DNA of 64,000 nucleotides from Promethearchaeota archaeon (GTDB lineage Archaea > Asgardarchaeota > Lokiarchaeia > Sigyniarchaeales > SOKP01). Positions 25,040-36,496 of the stretch are shown in pieces. The notes beneath the pieces are model-generated. The model saw only the letters and a program-made list of their open reading frames with translations, was not told where the DNA came from and searched no databases. Position 1 is the first letter of the stretch. Every line of letters begins with the position of its first letter. The stretch spans positions 1-64,000 of the forward strand of contig JAHLWP010000016.1 in the NCBI GenBank assembly GCA_019057865.1. Direction: 5' to 3'. A program made the translations under genes and the position numbers.

Positions 25040-25059
25040 TATTAGAACTTAATAATGTA
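25030..25059 (-). other. Candidate 30-nt BHB mini-intron in uS12
   Basis: Between the exons lies a perfect hairpin: ACATTATTA (25058-25050), loop AGTTC, TAATAATGT (25044-25036). Outside it, exon CTGG (25065-25062) pairs with intron CTAG (25035-25032) as a 4-bp central helix (one G-U). The bulge AGT follows on the 5' side and AGA on the 3' side, 3 nt each. Cutting after the second base of each bulge, the canonical rule of archaeal splicing endonuclease, removes exactly 30 nt and joins CCTGGAG to ATGGAGCG, which restores PGDGA. The outer helix is weak. It contains TAA in frame. Confidence 0.75.
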
Positions 25060-25333
25060 CTCCAGGTAGAAACGCTGTAATAGTCTTTCCATTTTTCTTT
25101 AATTGTACGCGTACACACTTCCGAATAGCTGAATTGGGTTGTTTACTCTCCCGACCAACTTTCTGTAGCACGATACCTAGGGCTTGTGGAGCTCCTTCTA
25201 AGGGATCAACCTTCTGTTTTAATTTGAGCTTTTTCCTTTTATATTTTGATTTAGACCAGCGAAATCTTCTTCGATTTTTTCTTAATTGTCGTGCGGCGTA
25301 TAATCCTTTTGGTTTTCCTATTTTGAACACCAA
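25049..25333 (-). CDS. rps12: Ribosomal protein uS12, N-terminal part (first exon)
   Basis: Encodes [20 protein letters not shown] to [12 protein letters not shown], the N-terminal 91 residues of archaeal uS12 with the [12 protein letters not shown] motif of the decoding-centre loop. The last three codons (VHY) before TAA are read from the insertion. Exon 1 proper ends at 25060. uS12 is essential and single-copy, so a plain pseudogene is unlikely. Confidence 0.9.
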   Translation of the reverse strand: MVFKIGKPKGLYAARQLRKNRRRFRWSKSKYKRKKLKLKQKVDPLEGAPQALGIVLQKVGRESKQPNSAIRKCVRVQLKKNGKTITAFLPGVHY

Positions 25334-25437
25334 ATAACAATATTTTAATTATATTATAATGTGAGAAAATATCTCATAGAACTTAAAATTTATGAATATT
25401 ATAAATATCTTAAATAGAAAAGAATGAGTTCTTCTGA

Positions 25438-25917
25438 TTAAAAATTATTTTTTGTATTAATTATTACATTATCTACTTCAAAGTACCTTAAAACTAGTTC
25501 TTTTATTTTTCTAATCATACTACCTTCTTTACCTATTGCTTTTCCACGATCTTGGGGGCGAACAGAGATAATAATAGTTTTCTTTAGATTCTTACTCTCT
25601 TTAATTTCGATATTTTGGACTTTTATGGCATTCTTGGTAGTATTTAAGATATTTTGTATAAACTGGTTAAGATCTTCAGAAAATTCGATGACATCTATAT
25701 TCTTTTGAAGTCTTGCCTTTAAATCTTTTACATGTTCTCCAGCTTTTCCAATTGCTTTACCTACATCTTCTTTTTTTACTAAAAAGATAACTACTTCAGA
25801 ATTATTTTCAGGAGATCTGAAAATTAGACAGTCTTTTATTATAGCGCCAGATATATTATTGAATAAGGAAATAAGTTCCATCGATTTTTGATCAATTCTA
25901 ATATGTTTTCTTAACAT
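25438..25917 (-). CDS. nusA: Archaeal NusA-like KH-domain protein
   Basis: 159 aa with two KH domains: DVGKAIGKAGEHVKDLKARL and QDRGKAIGKEGSMIRKIKEL carry the GxxG loops. Archaeal NusA consists of only the two KH domains, without the bacterial N-terminal part, and is always found between eL30 and uS12. Likely role in transcription elongation or rRNA handling. Length and position are normal. Confidence 0.93.
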   Translation of the reverse strand: MLRKHIRIDQKSMELISLFNNISGAIIKDCLIFRSPENNSEVVIFLVKKEDVGKAIGKAGEHVKDLKARLQKNIDVIEFSEDLNQFIQNILNTTKNAIKVQNIEIKESKNLKKTIIISVRPQDRGKAIGKEGSMIRKIKELVLRYFEVDNVIINTKNNF

Positions 25918-25933
25918 TTTTGAACCAATTAAG

Positions 25934-26314
25934 TTAAATTCTTTTACTTATTAAACTTTGAAGATTGGAATTACCATAGTCATAAATACCCATAATGCTA
26001 ATCATGTAGGGTTTCGCACAAGCCAATCCTAAATCCCAGCTTGAACCTTTATACTTAAAAATAAAGATTTTGTCCTTACCAAGAGAATTATAGTGATTTA
26101 ATTGCTTTACAAGGTCCATAGGACAATTATTTGCAATGATTATCATTTTATATCTATTTTGTCTCATTGACCTTAATACTTGATTTCTACCAAATACAAT
26201 TTTTCCAGTTTTATACGCAACTTTGATATTTGTGTCAATATCAAATTCCTTCACTTTCTTACGCGTTAAATCAACTTTTTCGGCTACAGCTTTACTCTTC
26301 TTCATCTTTGCCAT
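25934..26314 (-). CDS. rpl30e: Ribosomal protein eL30
   Basis: 126 aa; core KTGKIVFGRNQVLRSMRQNR, IIIANNCPMDL and LGLACAKPYMISIMGI is the eL30/L7Ae-type fold. The first 30 residues form a lysine-rich extension beyond the usual length. It sits between RpoA2 and NusA as in other archaea. Confidence 0.93.
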   Translation of the reverse strand: MAKMKKSKAVAEKVDLTRKKVKEFDIDTNIKVAYKTGKIVFGRNQVLRSMRQNRYKMIIIANNCPMDLVKQLNHYNSLGKDKIFIFKYKGSSWDLGLACAKPYMISIMGIYDYGNSNLQSLISKRI

Positions 26315-26509
26315 TATCTTCTCAAAAAGTATCTTTTAGTTGACTAATAGTAATTATAATTTATACTTGAATTTAATTTTTTGTTAGTTTATGTTATTTC
26401 TTCATTTATATTAACAATATTTTTTCTATAATAATATTTTTTAAAGAATAAGTGAAAATTTAATTAAATTAACCTAAATTATTAGTAAATGCTATAAATA
26501 TGCTTATTC

Positions 26510-27709
26510 TTACTTTTTGAGTCTCTTCTTTAATATCTCCAAATTTCGGTCAAGATCGAACATGATATTTGTTCTCCCCGTGCCAATCGGAATAACCTGA
26601 CCTATAATGACATTCTCGGGAATTCCTCTAAGGAGTTCCTGTTCTCCGTAAAGCCCTGCATCCAGTAATTGATTGACTGTGACTTCAAAAGCGGCTCTTG
26701 CAAAGACACTCGATTTTGAGCCTGAAATTCCATGTCTTCCTATGGATTGAATTGATCCAGTATGACACATTAAATCTGCTAAAATTAGTAAGTGCCTTAG
26801 ATCAACATCTAATCCTTGTTGTTCAAGGACTTTTTGTGCTTCAGTAATAATCATCTTACGTGCAGCTTCTATACCGTATAGTTTTTCTATTTCATGGATA
26901 TGATTTGAAACTGTTCTTGTTGTATCCACTCCATCAATTTGAATTACCCCTTGCATGTTTGTACCTTCAGTTTTTATTACCCATTCTTCATTATTGTCTG
27001 AAGGTGTTAATAATCCTCTTTTTACTCCTCTAATACCTTTTACAACTTTTTTTAGGATTTTTTCTCTTAATTTCTGTAAACTCTGAAGATCTTCAATTCC
27101 AGGATCAATAATGATCGTGTTTCCTTCTCGCTTAATTGTACCTTTTTTCTTATATCTTTTTAAAATTTCAGGGATTTGGTCAATATCTATTCCTTTCTTC
27201 TCACAAATTTCAGTGATGAGATTAATATGAATTTGCCAATTTACAAAATCAAGATCTACATCATGTGTAATCTGTTCAATTCTAATTTGTTCTATACGAT
27301 TATGAACCTTAATTGCTTCCTCTTCTGTTTTATTATAAGGTTCTTCTAAGTAGATAGTCATTTGTGGAGTTGAGGGAAAACGCCTAGCATCTACAATTTC
27401 AATCAAGCGTGGAAGACCCTGAGTAACTGAGAACTCTTCAACACCTGCATAATGGAAAGTTCGAAGAGTCATTTGGGTTCCAGGTTCACCGATTGATTGA
27501 GCTGCAACTGTCCCGCATGGTTCATTTGCTTCCATTAATGAGTTATTATAATTAATAAATACTTTATTCAAAAGGTATTCCAATTGTTCTTCTTCTAAAT
27601 CTACATCTTTTACTTTTTCTCGAATTTTTTCGATTAAATCGTCTGGAATACCATCATCTAATAAAACATTTAATTGTTCTTCTAAAATTTTAGGTGTTAC
27701 TTTAGCCAT
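26510..27709 (-). CDS. rpoA2: DNA-directed RNA polymerase subunit A'' (Rpo1C)
   Basis: 399 aa. [20 protein letters not shown] is the bridge and trigger region motif, [20 protein letters not shown] is the conserved trigger-loop segment, and [20 protein letters not shown] and [17 protein letters not shown] are the cleft-closing C-terminal parts. It completes the largest subunit together with A'. It starts 6 bp after the stop of rpoA1. No intein or interruption seen. Confidence 0.97.
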   Translation of the reverse strand: MAKVTPKILEEQLNVLLDDGIPDDLIEKIREKVKDVDLEEEQLEYLLNKVFINYNNSLMEANEPCGTVAAQSIGEPGTQMTLRTFHYAGVEEFSVTQGLPRLIEIVDARRFPSTPQMTIYLEEPYNKTEEEAIKVHNRIEQIRIEQITHDVDLDFVNWQIHINLITEICEKKGIDIDQIPEILKRYKKKGTIKREGNTIIIDPGIEDLQSLQKLREKILKKVVKGIRGVKRGLLTPSDNNEEWVIKTEGTNMQGVIQIDGVDTTRTVSNHIHEIEKLYGIEAARKMIITEAQKVLEQQGLDVDLRHLLILADLMCHTGSIQSIGRHGISGSKSSVFARAAFEVTVNQLLDAGLYGEQELLRGIPENVIIGQVIPIGTGRTNIMFDLDRNLEILKKRLKK

Positions 27710-27715
27710 ATTTAT

Positions 27716-30412
<2,697 letters not shown>

Positions 30413-30477
30413 ACTAAGGCCTCGAAATGAGGCAAAAATCTCTCTATTTAGACTTTAGGGGTGAGAGGCCCCAAAAA
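30413..30477 (-). other. Candidate 65-nt intron in rpoA1
   Basis: About 65 nt separate GHFGH from KLARPVIHVG and shift the frame; no stop-free reading crosses it. Its ends are base-paired: GGGGCCTC near the 5' end with GAGGCCTT near the 3' end (eight pairs, two G-U), plus CGGGCA and TGCCCG in the flanking exons. Exact splice points cannot be fixed because T and A repeats allow a shift of a few bases (giving H-I-K or H-F-K), and I could not draw a fully canonical bulge-helix-bulge. An essential single-copy gene makes an intron the best explanation. Confidence 0.6.
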
Positions 30478-30714
30478 ATGCCCGAAATGCCCCATACAAT
30501 TACTCACGAGATTTCCACAAGTCTGACAACGTTGTCCTGGTTCAATTGTCCCAAGTCTTTGATCCATTAATCCACTCGGAATCGGAAGACCATCCTCATC
30601 ATATGTGTCAGCAGTGATAATTCGTGCTGCTGACATTTTTCGAATCTCATCAGGACTAAGTAAGCCAAACTTGATTTTTTCTATCAGCTTCGTTCTTGAA
30701 AATGTATAACTCAA
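30448..30714 (-). CDS. rpoA1: DNA-directed RNA polymerase subunit A' (Rpo1N), first exon
   Basis: Reads [36 protein letters not shown] and NCMGHFGH, the N-terminal clamp and first zinc site of RNA polymerase A'. The residues after GHFGH (FLGPLTPKV, then stop) come from the insertion. Exon 1 proper ends near 30478. The upstream neighbour is divergent, so rpoH and rpoB, which precede rpoA1 in most archaea, are elsewhere. Confidence 0.92.
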   Translation of the reverse strand: MSYTFSRTKLIEKIKFGLLSPDEIRKMSAARIITADTYDEDGLPIPSGLMDQRLGTIEPGQRCQTCGNLVSNCMGHFGHFLGPLTPKV

Positions 30715-31103
30715 ATGTGCAATACCTCCATAAATTTGATTAATATAATATTTTCGGATGTTTTGTTAAAAAAATCGATAAAATTCATAGAAAATAACAT
30801 CCTCTTATTATTTTAAGAAAACAATCTTTAAAGAAACAGTATAACAAGCTTTTCACTGTAAGATGAAAAATACACCAAATATTAAAAATTTTACGCTTTT
30901 AGACCAAGTTTTCCCTATATACTAAGTCAAAATAGAATATTTGTCAAAATTTCGTCATAATTTTTAACTTGGAAATTTATTGAAATTATAAAGTAGGTAA
31001 AATTATAGCTTAAATTTAAATTAATAAATAAGACTCTTGAAGATAAAAATTGTTATCCTAAGATATTAAGAGTTTAATTAAATGCTGAATTTAGTAATTT
31101 AAT
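30715..31103. promoter_or_regulatory. Divergent promoter region of the RNA polymerase operon
   Basis: 389 bp between divergent starts. It is AT-rich and no frame is convincing. It must hold the promoters of rpoA1 (left) and of the membrane protein at 31104 (right). I cannot single out one TATA box with confidence. Confidence 0.4.
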
Positions 31104-31724
31104 ATGGAAAAAAATTGGTTTTTTAAATTAACAAAAAGCAAAATTGTAATTTTTCTGTTTCAAATTGTTATTTTAAGTTTAATTATTTATAGTTTTGATT
31201 ATAAATTTAATATTAATTTCGATACAGATATTTCAATAGAACATAAAAAGATTATACAATTTTTAGCTAATTACATAATGTTTGATAACCTCTATAATTT
31301 AGTCTTTATTTACTCAATTTGGATAATAGTATCACTAATACCAATTTTCATATTTAATGATTATAAAAAGGCTTATTCTACGAATTTAACAACCTTTTTC
31401 TTTCCTAATTTTTTTTTCTATGTTTTTTTGCGGAATCATTATCGACTATATTTTAATGCAAATTTTCTGAATTTATTTATAAAGACTATTATCCTTGGTA
31501 TTTTTATTGTATCATTATCAATTGTATTAGCTTTAACCTTACAGGCTATCATAAAACCTAACGCTGAGGGTCAATATAAGGATTTACAAATAATCGCAAG
31601 CAAATGCAAATCTAAATGTCCAAAATGTGGAACTGAGTTTAAATCAATTCCTCAATTCTGTTATAATTGTAATACTAAATTAATAGCGAATATGGAGGAT
31701 AATGTTGAAAATGCAAAACTATGA
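31104..31724 (+). CDS. Membrane protein with C-terminal zinc ribbon
   Basis: 206 aa with about four hydrophobic segments (around 14-30, 66-84, 95-112, 125-150) and a C-terminal CPKCGTEFKSIPQFCYNC zinc ribbon. Such multi-pass proteins with a terminal ribbon are common in archaea, and their role is unknown. The end overlaps the next gene by 23 bp, so they share a transcript. Confidence 0.6.
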   Translation: MEKNWFFKLTKSKIVIFLFQIVILSLIIYSFDYKFNINFDTDISIEHKKIIQFLANYIMFDNLYNLVFIYSIWIIVSLIPIFIFNDYKKAYSTNLTTFFFPNFFFYVFLRNHYRLYFNANFLNLFIKTIILGIFIVSLSIVLALTLQAIIKPNAEGQYKDLQIIASKCKSKCPKCGTEFKSIPQFCYNCNTKLIANMEDNVENAKL

Positions 31725-33162
31725 TTATTCTTTAGAATTGATTTTTAAGCCTAGAAATGTAACTATTTATGAAGCAAAAGAAAAAATATCATTTTTTATA
31801 AACGGATTCAAGAGACAAGGTTTTAATTTAGAGAATTTATTTTTAATTTCTCCTACACTAGAAATGTTAACAGGTGTAAAATGCTATAATTCAGTGGATA
31901 ATATCCCAACAAATACAATTGATCTTCTAATTTTATCAGTAAGAAGGGAATTTCTTATTAAATCATTGCAAGAGATTCTCTCAAAAAAGGAGATTAAGTT
32001 TATTCACATTTTTACGGCAGGCACAGGAGAAGCTGATGAAGTAGGATTGAAAATTGAAAAACAAATAAAAGAAATTCTAAATAAATATCCTAATACTCGA
32101 GCAATTGGACCTAATTGTATGGGTTTGTATAGTCCACGTGGAAAAATAGCTTATTATCCATCTTTTCCTGTAGAGAAGGGCAATATTGGTCTAATTTTTC
32201 AATCAGGAGATTTACATTCAAAAATGGTTAAATTTGGTTCACGTAAATACAATCTTAGATTCTCGATGGGGGTAAGTATAGGAAATTGTATTGATATACA
32301 AATTTCTGAATTCTTACAATATTTTAATAATGACGAAGAAACTGATTTAATTTGTATTTATTTTGAAGGAATTTCACCGTTGCATATCAATGAAGGAAAA
32401 AAGTTATTGGATGTATTAAAAAATTTGAATAAACCCATATTATTTATGAGAGGTGGAATGACTAAAAGAGGTCAAACTGCAGTTTTAACACATACAGGTT
32501 CAATGACAACTAAACGAAGCATATGGGATGCAATATATAAACAAACATCCGTTATTGAAGTCCCTCCATCATTAGATAAATTAATTGATTATGCTTATAT
32601 CTTCTCTAATCATATAATTAGATTTAAAAAACTCAAAAAAAAAGTGATATATCCAAAAAGTAAGAGAACTTTAATGATTCTTTGGTCTGGTGGTTTTGGA
32701 ATTTTAGCTACAGATACCCTAACAGAAATGGGTCTAGAACTGCCTTATTTTGAAGGTAAGACTTTAGAAAAACTAAAAGAAATATATCCTATTACAATTG
32801 GTAGCTTATCAAATCCTCTTGACTTACCTTGGATAGAACATAAAAAAGTGTTTTTAGAAGTTGTTAAGGCAGCTATTGATGAAAAAATTGATTTAATAAT
32901 AGTGGAAACAGATGCTTGGGGAGATTGGGAAGGAGAATTTTTTAAAGCATATTATAACAATTTATTTGAATTAAAAAAGTATGTTGAATCTCTCAATAAA
33001 ATCTTCATCATAATTCTACACCAATATCCTAGTAAGTCCCGAAAAGCTTTTTATGAAATGTTGATAAAAGATAATTTTCTTGTTTATCCCACCATAGAAG
33101 CAGCTGCTAAATCCTTCTTGAATTTATTTGAATATGGAGAAAAGATAAGAAGGTCAAGATAG
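31702..33162 (+). CDS. Acyl-CoA synthetase (NDP-forming) / succinyl-CoA synthetase alpha-like protein
   Basis: 486 aa. An N-terminal CoA-binding Rossmann region (FTAGTGEADEVG, AIGPNCMGLYSPRG) and two ligase-like domains (GLIFQSGDLHSKMV, MGVSIGNCIDIQ, GGMTKRGQTAVLTHTGSMTT) match the alpha subunit of archaeal ADP-forming acetyl/acyl-CoA synthetases. The N-terminal 70 residues are divergent and the ATP-grasp beta subunit is not adjacent. The ATG is preceded by GGAGG. It may act with a beta subunit from elsewhere, forming ATP from acyl-CoA. Substrate unknown. Confidence 0.8.
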   Translation: MLKMQNYDYSLELIFKPRNVTIYEAKEKISFFINGFKRQGFNLENLFLISPTLEMLTGVKCYNSVDNIPTNTIDLLILSVRREFLIKSLQEILSKKEIKFIHIFTAGTGEADEVGLKIEKQIKEILNKYPNTRAIGPNCMGLYSPRGKIAYYPSFPVEKGNIGLIFQSGDLHSKMVKFGSRKYNLRFSMGVSIGNCIDIQISEFLQYFNNDEETDLICIYFEGISPLHINEGKKLLDVLKNLNKPILFMRGGMTKRGQTAVLTHTGSMTTKRSIWDAIYKQTSVIEVPPSLDKLIDYAYIFSNHIIRFKKLKKKVIYPKSKRTLMILWSGGFGILATDTLTEMGLELPYFEGKTLEKLKEIYPITIGSLSNPLDLPWIEHKKVFLEVVKAAIDEKIDLIIVETDAWGDWEGEFFKAYYNNLFELKKYVESLNKIFIIILHQYPSKSRKAFYEMLIKDNFLVYPTIEAAAKSFLNLFEYGEKIRRSR

Positions 33163-33178
33163 AACCATTTTCCAAAAT

Positions 33179-33787
33179 TTATTGCTTTTTGACAATATAA
33201 TCTAACATGCCAGGTAGATAGGAAACATCATTAATAAAAACCCGTTTCTTCTCTTTATAAATAATTTTATGATTTTTGAAAAAAATATCTGCTTCATTGT
33301 CTGTATAGAAACAATGTAATACCTCTTCGTCATCATAGTTTTTTACAAATTCTCCAGGTCTTACTTCCTTACCATCTCCATAAAAAGAATCTTCGACAGA
33401 AAGAAGATTTACAAATAGAAGTCCATTTTTTTTCAATACACGGAACATTTCATCTAATGCTATTTTTGTCTCCTTTTTAGTTAAGTGAAAGATTGTATTA
33501 TAAGTGTATGTAAAACCAAATGAATTTGAATCAAATTCTATATATCGCATATCTCCCTTTTTAATATTTAATGTAATATTTTTGTTTTGAGAATATTCAT
33601 TTGCCCAGTTTATTCTTTCCTCTGAAATCTCGATACCATAAGTTTCATATCCATAATAGGAAAATAAGGCTAATTTTGGGAATCGCCCTCCTGCTCCACA
33701 ATCAAGTATTGTTTTCTCCATCGAACTCTCGTTTGTAAATTTAAGAAAATTATATAATGATGCTGGAAATATTTCACTTACCATCAA
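33179..33787 (-). CDS. SAM-dependent methyltransferase
   Basis: 202 aa class I methyltransferase: motif I ILDCGAGGRFPKLALFSYYG, an acidic residue in YGIEISEERINWA, then KKGDMRYIEFDSNSF and LDEMFRVLKKNGLLFVNL. It is close to the Methyltransf_11/25 group. Substrate not predictable. It ends near the acyl-CoA gene (convergent) and follows the GTPase gene by 12 bp, so it may be in an operon with it. Confidence 0.8.
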   Translation of the reverse strand: MMVSEIFPASLYNFLKFTNESSMEKTILDCGAGGRFPKLALFSYYGYETYGIEISEERINWANEYSQNKNITLNIKKGDMRYIEFDSNSFGFTYTYNTIFHLTKKETKIALDEMFRVLKKNGLLFVNLLSVEDSFYGDGKEVRPGEFVKNYDDEEVLHCFYTDNEADIFFKNHKIIYKEKKRVFINDVSYLPGMLDYIVKKQ

Positions 33788-33799
33788 AATTCACCTTTA

Positions 33800-34372
33800 T
33801 TAGAGCTTATCATAATCTAATTTATTTTTTTCTAATACTTTAATAACAAGTTCTTTAAAAATTTTTTGAACATTATAATTATCTTTTGAAGATGTTTTAA
33901 AAAATAACCCTTCATCATGCCTTTCCATGAATCTTTTTATAACTAAATCATCAACCTTACTTTTCTCGTCAGCAATTTTAACTAGGTCATTTTTTGTCCC
34001 TATGAAAATCCTTGGAGTTTTTCCATGATTATAATCACCTAATCTCTCGTACCACCAGTCTAATCTCAATAAAGTTTGAAGATCTACTAAATCAAATACC
34101 ATGAATATTCCATTAACGCCATTAATGTAGTAAGGAAAGAATTTTTTAAACTGTTCACGACCGCCAAAATCCCAAATACTCAGCCGAATAAATGTATCTT
34201 CGCCGTCAACAATAGCAGGAATATTATGAGTATAAAAATCTATCCCAATTGTTTCTTTTGTATTTGCGTCAAAAGTATCAAAACATAATCTCCTTGCAAG
34301 GCAAGTTTTTCCTACTCGTTCTTGCCCAAGTACGCATATCTTGAAAATATAAATTGGTTTCTCTTCAATCAT
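33800..34372 (-). CDS. Small Ras/Rab-type GTPase
   Basis: 190 aa with all G motifs: G1 GQERVGKT, G2 Thr in KETIGIDFY, G3 WDFGGREQF (the usual catalytic Gln is here part of GGRE, so GTP hydrolysis may be altered), G4 GTKNDL and G5 KTSSKDN. No C-terminal cysteine. Asgard genomes carry many such GTPases, regulated by Roadblock and longin proteins; a Roadblock gene lies at 45765. Upstream of a methyltransferase with a 12-bp gap. Confidence 0.9.
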   Translation of the reverse strand: MIEEKPIYIFKICVLGQERVGKTCLARRLCFDTFDANTKETIGIDFYTHNIPAIVDGEDTFIRLSIWDFGGREQFKKFFPYYINGVNGIFMVFDLVDLQTLLRLDWWYERLGDYNHGKTPRIFIGTKNDLVKIADEKSKVDDLVIKRFMERHDEGLFFKTSSKDNYNVQKIFKELVIKVLEKNKLDYDKL

Positions 34373-34505
34373 CTCTTATTTGCTCCATATACTACTAGTC
34401 TTGGTAAAATTTCTAAGTTGTATTATAATTGGAAATTATTAAAATTCTTAAAGTAATTAACAATTTTAAACTTTATAATAAATACTAAGAAAGATTGAAA
34501 TCATT

Positions 34506-34998
34506 ATGAATGAAAAGGATGACTATACAATACATCGAGCATCAATTCATGAAATTAAACTTATCCAAGAAGTCTTATTAGCAGCATTTGAGGAATATCG
34601 TGACTTTTATTCTCCAGAAGCTTTTGCAGATACAATATTATCAAATGAAGAAACTACTAAAGAGCGGTTAAATCAAATGAAAGTGTATGTAGCAATTGAA
34701 CATGGTGGAAAAGTAATTGGAACTATTGAATGGCAGAAAATAGACGAGGAAGAAGGTCATATTCGAGGGATGGCAATGCATCCAAAAAAAATAAGGGATG
34801 AATAGCCCAGCAACTTCCTTATTGCAGCATGTGGAAGAGGAAGCGCGTTCGGAGGGATGCAAAATTATGACATTGGATACTACAGAAATTCTACAAAAAG
34901 CTCAAAAATTCTATAGGAGAAATGGGTATAAAAAAACAGGTAAAACAACACTATGGTTTGGGCACCTTATTTATGAATTTGCCAAGAAATTAATATAA
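34506..34998 (+). pseudogene. GNAT-family acetyltransferase, frameshifted
   Basis: The first part (34506-34805) gives RASIHEIKLIQEVLLAAFEE to GHIRGMAMHPK, the N-terminal two thirds of a GNAT fold. The acetyl-CoA binding region is scattered over two other frames: NKG-stop-IAQQL in one, then SLLQHVEEEARSEGC and FYRRNGYKKTG in the frame at 34798-34998. At least two indels and an in-frame stop near 34795-34830 are needed to explain it. It is thus a broken gene or one with sequencing errors in the A-run (CCAAAAAAAATAAGG). A stem AATAAGG/CCTTATT spans the break, but excising it would delete needed residues. Confidence 0.6.
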
Positions 34999-35071
34999 TA
35001 TCTGTTTATTCAAAAAATCAGTTCTTTTATATACCCTATTTACTCTAGAAAAGTAGAGGGGTGGTATTATA

Positions 35072-35272
35072 ATGAAAAAGAATGCAAAAGTAAGTTTATT
35101 TGTAATTCTATTTGGAGTTAGTAATTTACTAATCGGTATAACACTATTTTTCATAGCAATAACTTGGTGGGAAGTGATGTTTGTTCAAGTACTCCATGGG
35201 CTGATATTTATATTAACCTCTATTCTATTAGTATCTACTGGAATCTATTTAATCGCGAGATATATTACATAA
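35072..35272 (+). CDS. Small two-span membrane protein
   Basis: 66 aa with two hydrophobic helices, FVILFGVSNLLIGITLFFIA and a second one around residues 38-60, and a positive N-terminus. GAGGGG lies upstream near 35056. Resembles small membrane proteins of unknown role found beside many archaeal genes. Confidence 0.5.
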   Translation: MKKNAKVSLFVILFGVSNLLIGITLFFIAITWWEVMFVQVLHGLIFILTSILLVSTGIYLIARYIT

Positions 35273-35375
35273 ACTAATTCAATAAATATAGCATTAAGTT
35301 TATTACAATCATTTTTTTAATCAATTAAAAAGAAAAAAAAGAGTTAAAAATGTAGTAAGCTAACATGAAATTGCC

Positions 35376-35582
35376 CTATATCAAACCTATGGCAATCTTC
35401 ATATCGGCTTGTGTTACTTTCTTTCTACCGGAGTGTTTAGCAATGTCTAGCGCGCATCCAGTTAATGTTTTAGCATATTCTTCTAAATAATCCATCAATT
35501 TATCAACTGCAGCTCGACTTACGATTTCAGCTCCGGCTTTTTTCATTAGAGCCCTAAGAGGACTCCATGCAAATGCAGCCAT
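35376..35582 (-). CDS. Archaeal histone
   Basis: 68 aa single histone fold: SPLRALMKKAGAEIVSRAAV, a long central helix (KLMDYLEEYAKTLTGCALDI) and KHSGRKKVTQADMKIAIGLI. It matches the HMf/HTa type without a tail. Dimers and multimers wrap DNA. It is a single gene with a long AT-rich upstream region rich in TGATCA words. Confidence 0.92.
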   Translation of the reverse strand: MAAFAWSPLRALMKKAGAEIVSRAAVDKLMDYLEEYAKTLTGCALDIAKHSGRKKVTQADMKIAIGLI

Positions 35583-36025
35583 TTTTTATTCCTCCACTAA
35601 TTTTTTTTAATTAATGATTTTTTAATTTTTAAAGTGTATTTAAATTTAAATTAGTATTCCTAATATATAAATGTGTTGGTTGATCTTTAGTAATCTGATA
35701 AATGTGATCAATCAAATACGGTCGACAAAAAAAATTGATGAAAAAAATTAACAAATTTTTTACTAGTGAATTCAGTTATTAAGAAATGATCAAATTTTGT
35801 TATCAAATGATATGATCATTCCTAATTCAATTGATCATTCATCATCGATAGGTGAAACATATCTGGCTTATTATCAAGAAACTTCTAGGAGATAAAAATT
35901 TTGCTTATCTAATAGAACTATATTCTGTATAAAGATGAAACGTAGTATTTTAATTGAACTTTTAAATAAAAATGATAATATAAAAAAGTTATTTAGAGGT
36001 TTTTATTTTTCAAAATTATTAGTAC
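35583..36025. other. Noncoding region upstream of the histone gene with TGATCA words
   Basis: No gene seen. TGATCA-type palindromes occur near 35705, 35787, 35813 and 35832. AATGATCAAATT near 35786 also occurs at 15023 and 15839. The histone promoter must be at the left end; the palindromes may be regulator sites. Confidence 0.35.
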
Positions 36026-36406
36026 CTAGGCAAATAACTCAAGATATTGTCCTGCTATTCCAAAGAAATCTAAATCATCTAATTCTTCAAAATCTCCCTT
36101 AAAATATAAAATTACATCACCCTCAGAATCAAGAATCTGTCCTTTATCTTTTTTATACTCGAAAATAAGTCTATTATCAAACGAAGAGTAAATCTTTCCA
36201 TCTTCGAGCCATCCCTGTTTTTCTCCCTCATTCCAAGTTATATCTCCATCTTCTGTAAGAATTAAAAGAGTATAACCTGATTTATCCTTAAATTCATTAT
36301 TCTCTATATAACCTAATAATTTACTTTTCTTATTCAAATATTTCTTCCCATCTATATATCCTTCAAGCTTATCTTTTTTATTTAATACTTCTATCATAAA
36401 ATGCAC
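36026..36406 (-). CDS. Beta-repeat protein, hypothetical
   Basis: 126 aa with short repeated units such as KLEGYIDGKKYLNKKSKLLG and LGYIENNEFKDKSG, then GWLEDGKIYSSFDNRLIFEY and KGQILDSEGDVILYFKG. The period of about 18-22 residues, each with G-x-I/L and a turn of Asn, Asp or Gly, suggests a small beta-solenoid or MORN/YwqK-like fold. Soluble, acidic. Alone between histone and a GTPase. Function unknown. Confidence 0.55.
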   Translation of the reverse strand: MHFMIEVLNKKDKLEGYIDGKKYLNKKSKLLGYIENNEFKDKSGYTLLILTEDGDITWNEGEKQGWLEDGKIYSSFDNRLIFEYKKDKGQILDSEGDVILYFKGDFEELDDLDFFGIAGQYLELFA

Positions 36407-36496
36407 CCCAAATTAAGTATTATGTTATTGATTGGACTATTAAAGTAATTAAGATATGATTTATTAAAATATTTTAGATTAACAAATAGTATTGAA

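Noticed and set aside
25030..25059. Explanation of the uS12 break by translational bypassing or stop-restart
   Set aside because: Bypassing would need matched take-off and landing codons that also keep the Asp, and restart would leave an SRD tail before GALNF; a BHB intron explains length, fold and product together.
30413..30477. Intein in RNA polymerase A'
   Set aside because: The insertion is only about 65 nt and not a multiple of three, far too short for an intein.
34785..34835. A BHB intron in the acetyltransferase gene
   Set aside because: Although AATAAGG and CCTTATT pair, removing the segment would delete the acetyl-CoA binding loop; several separate indels fit better.
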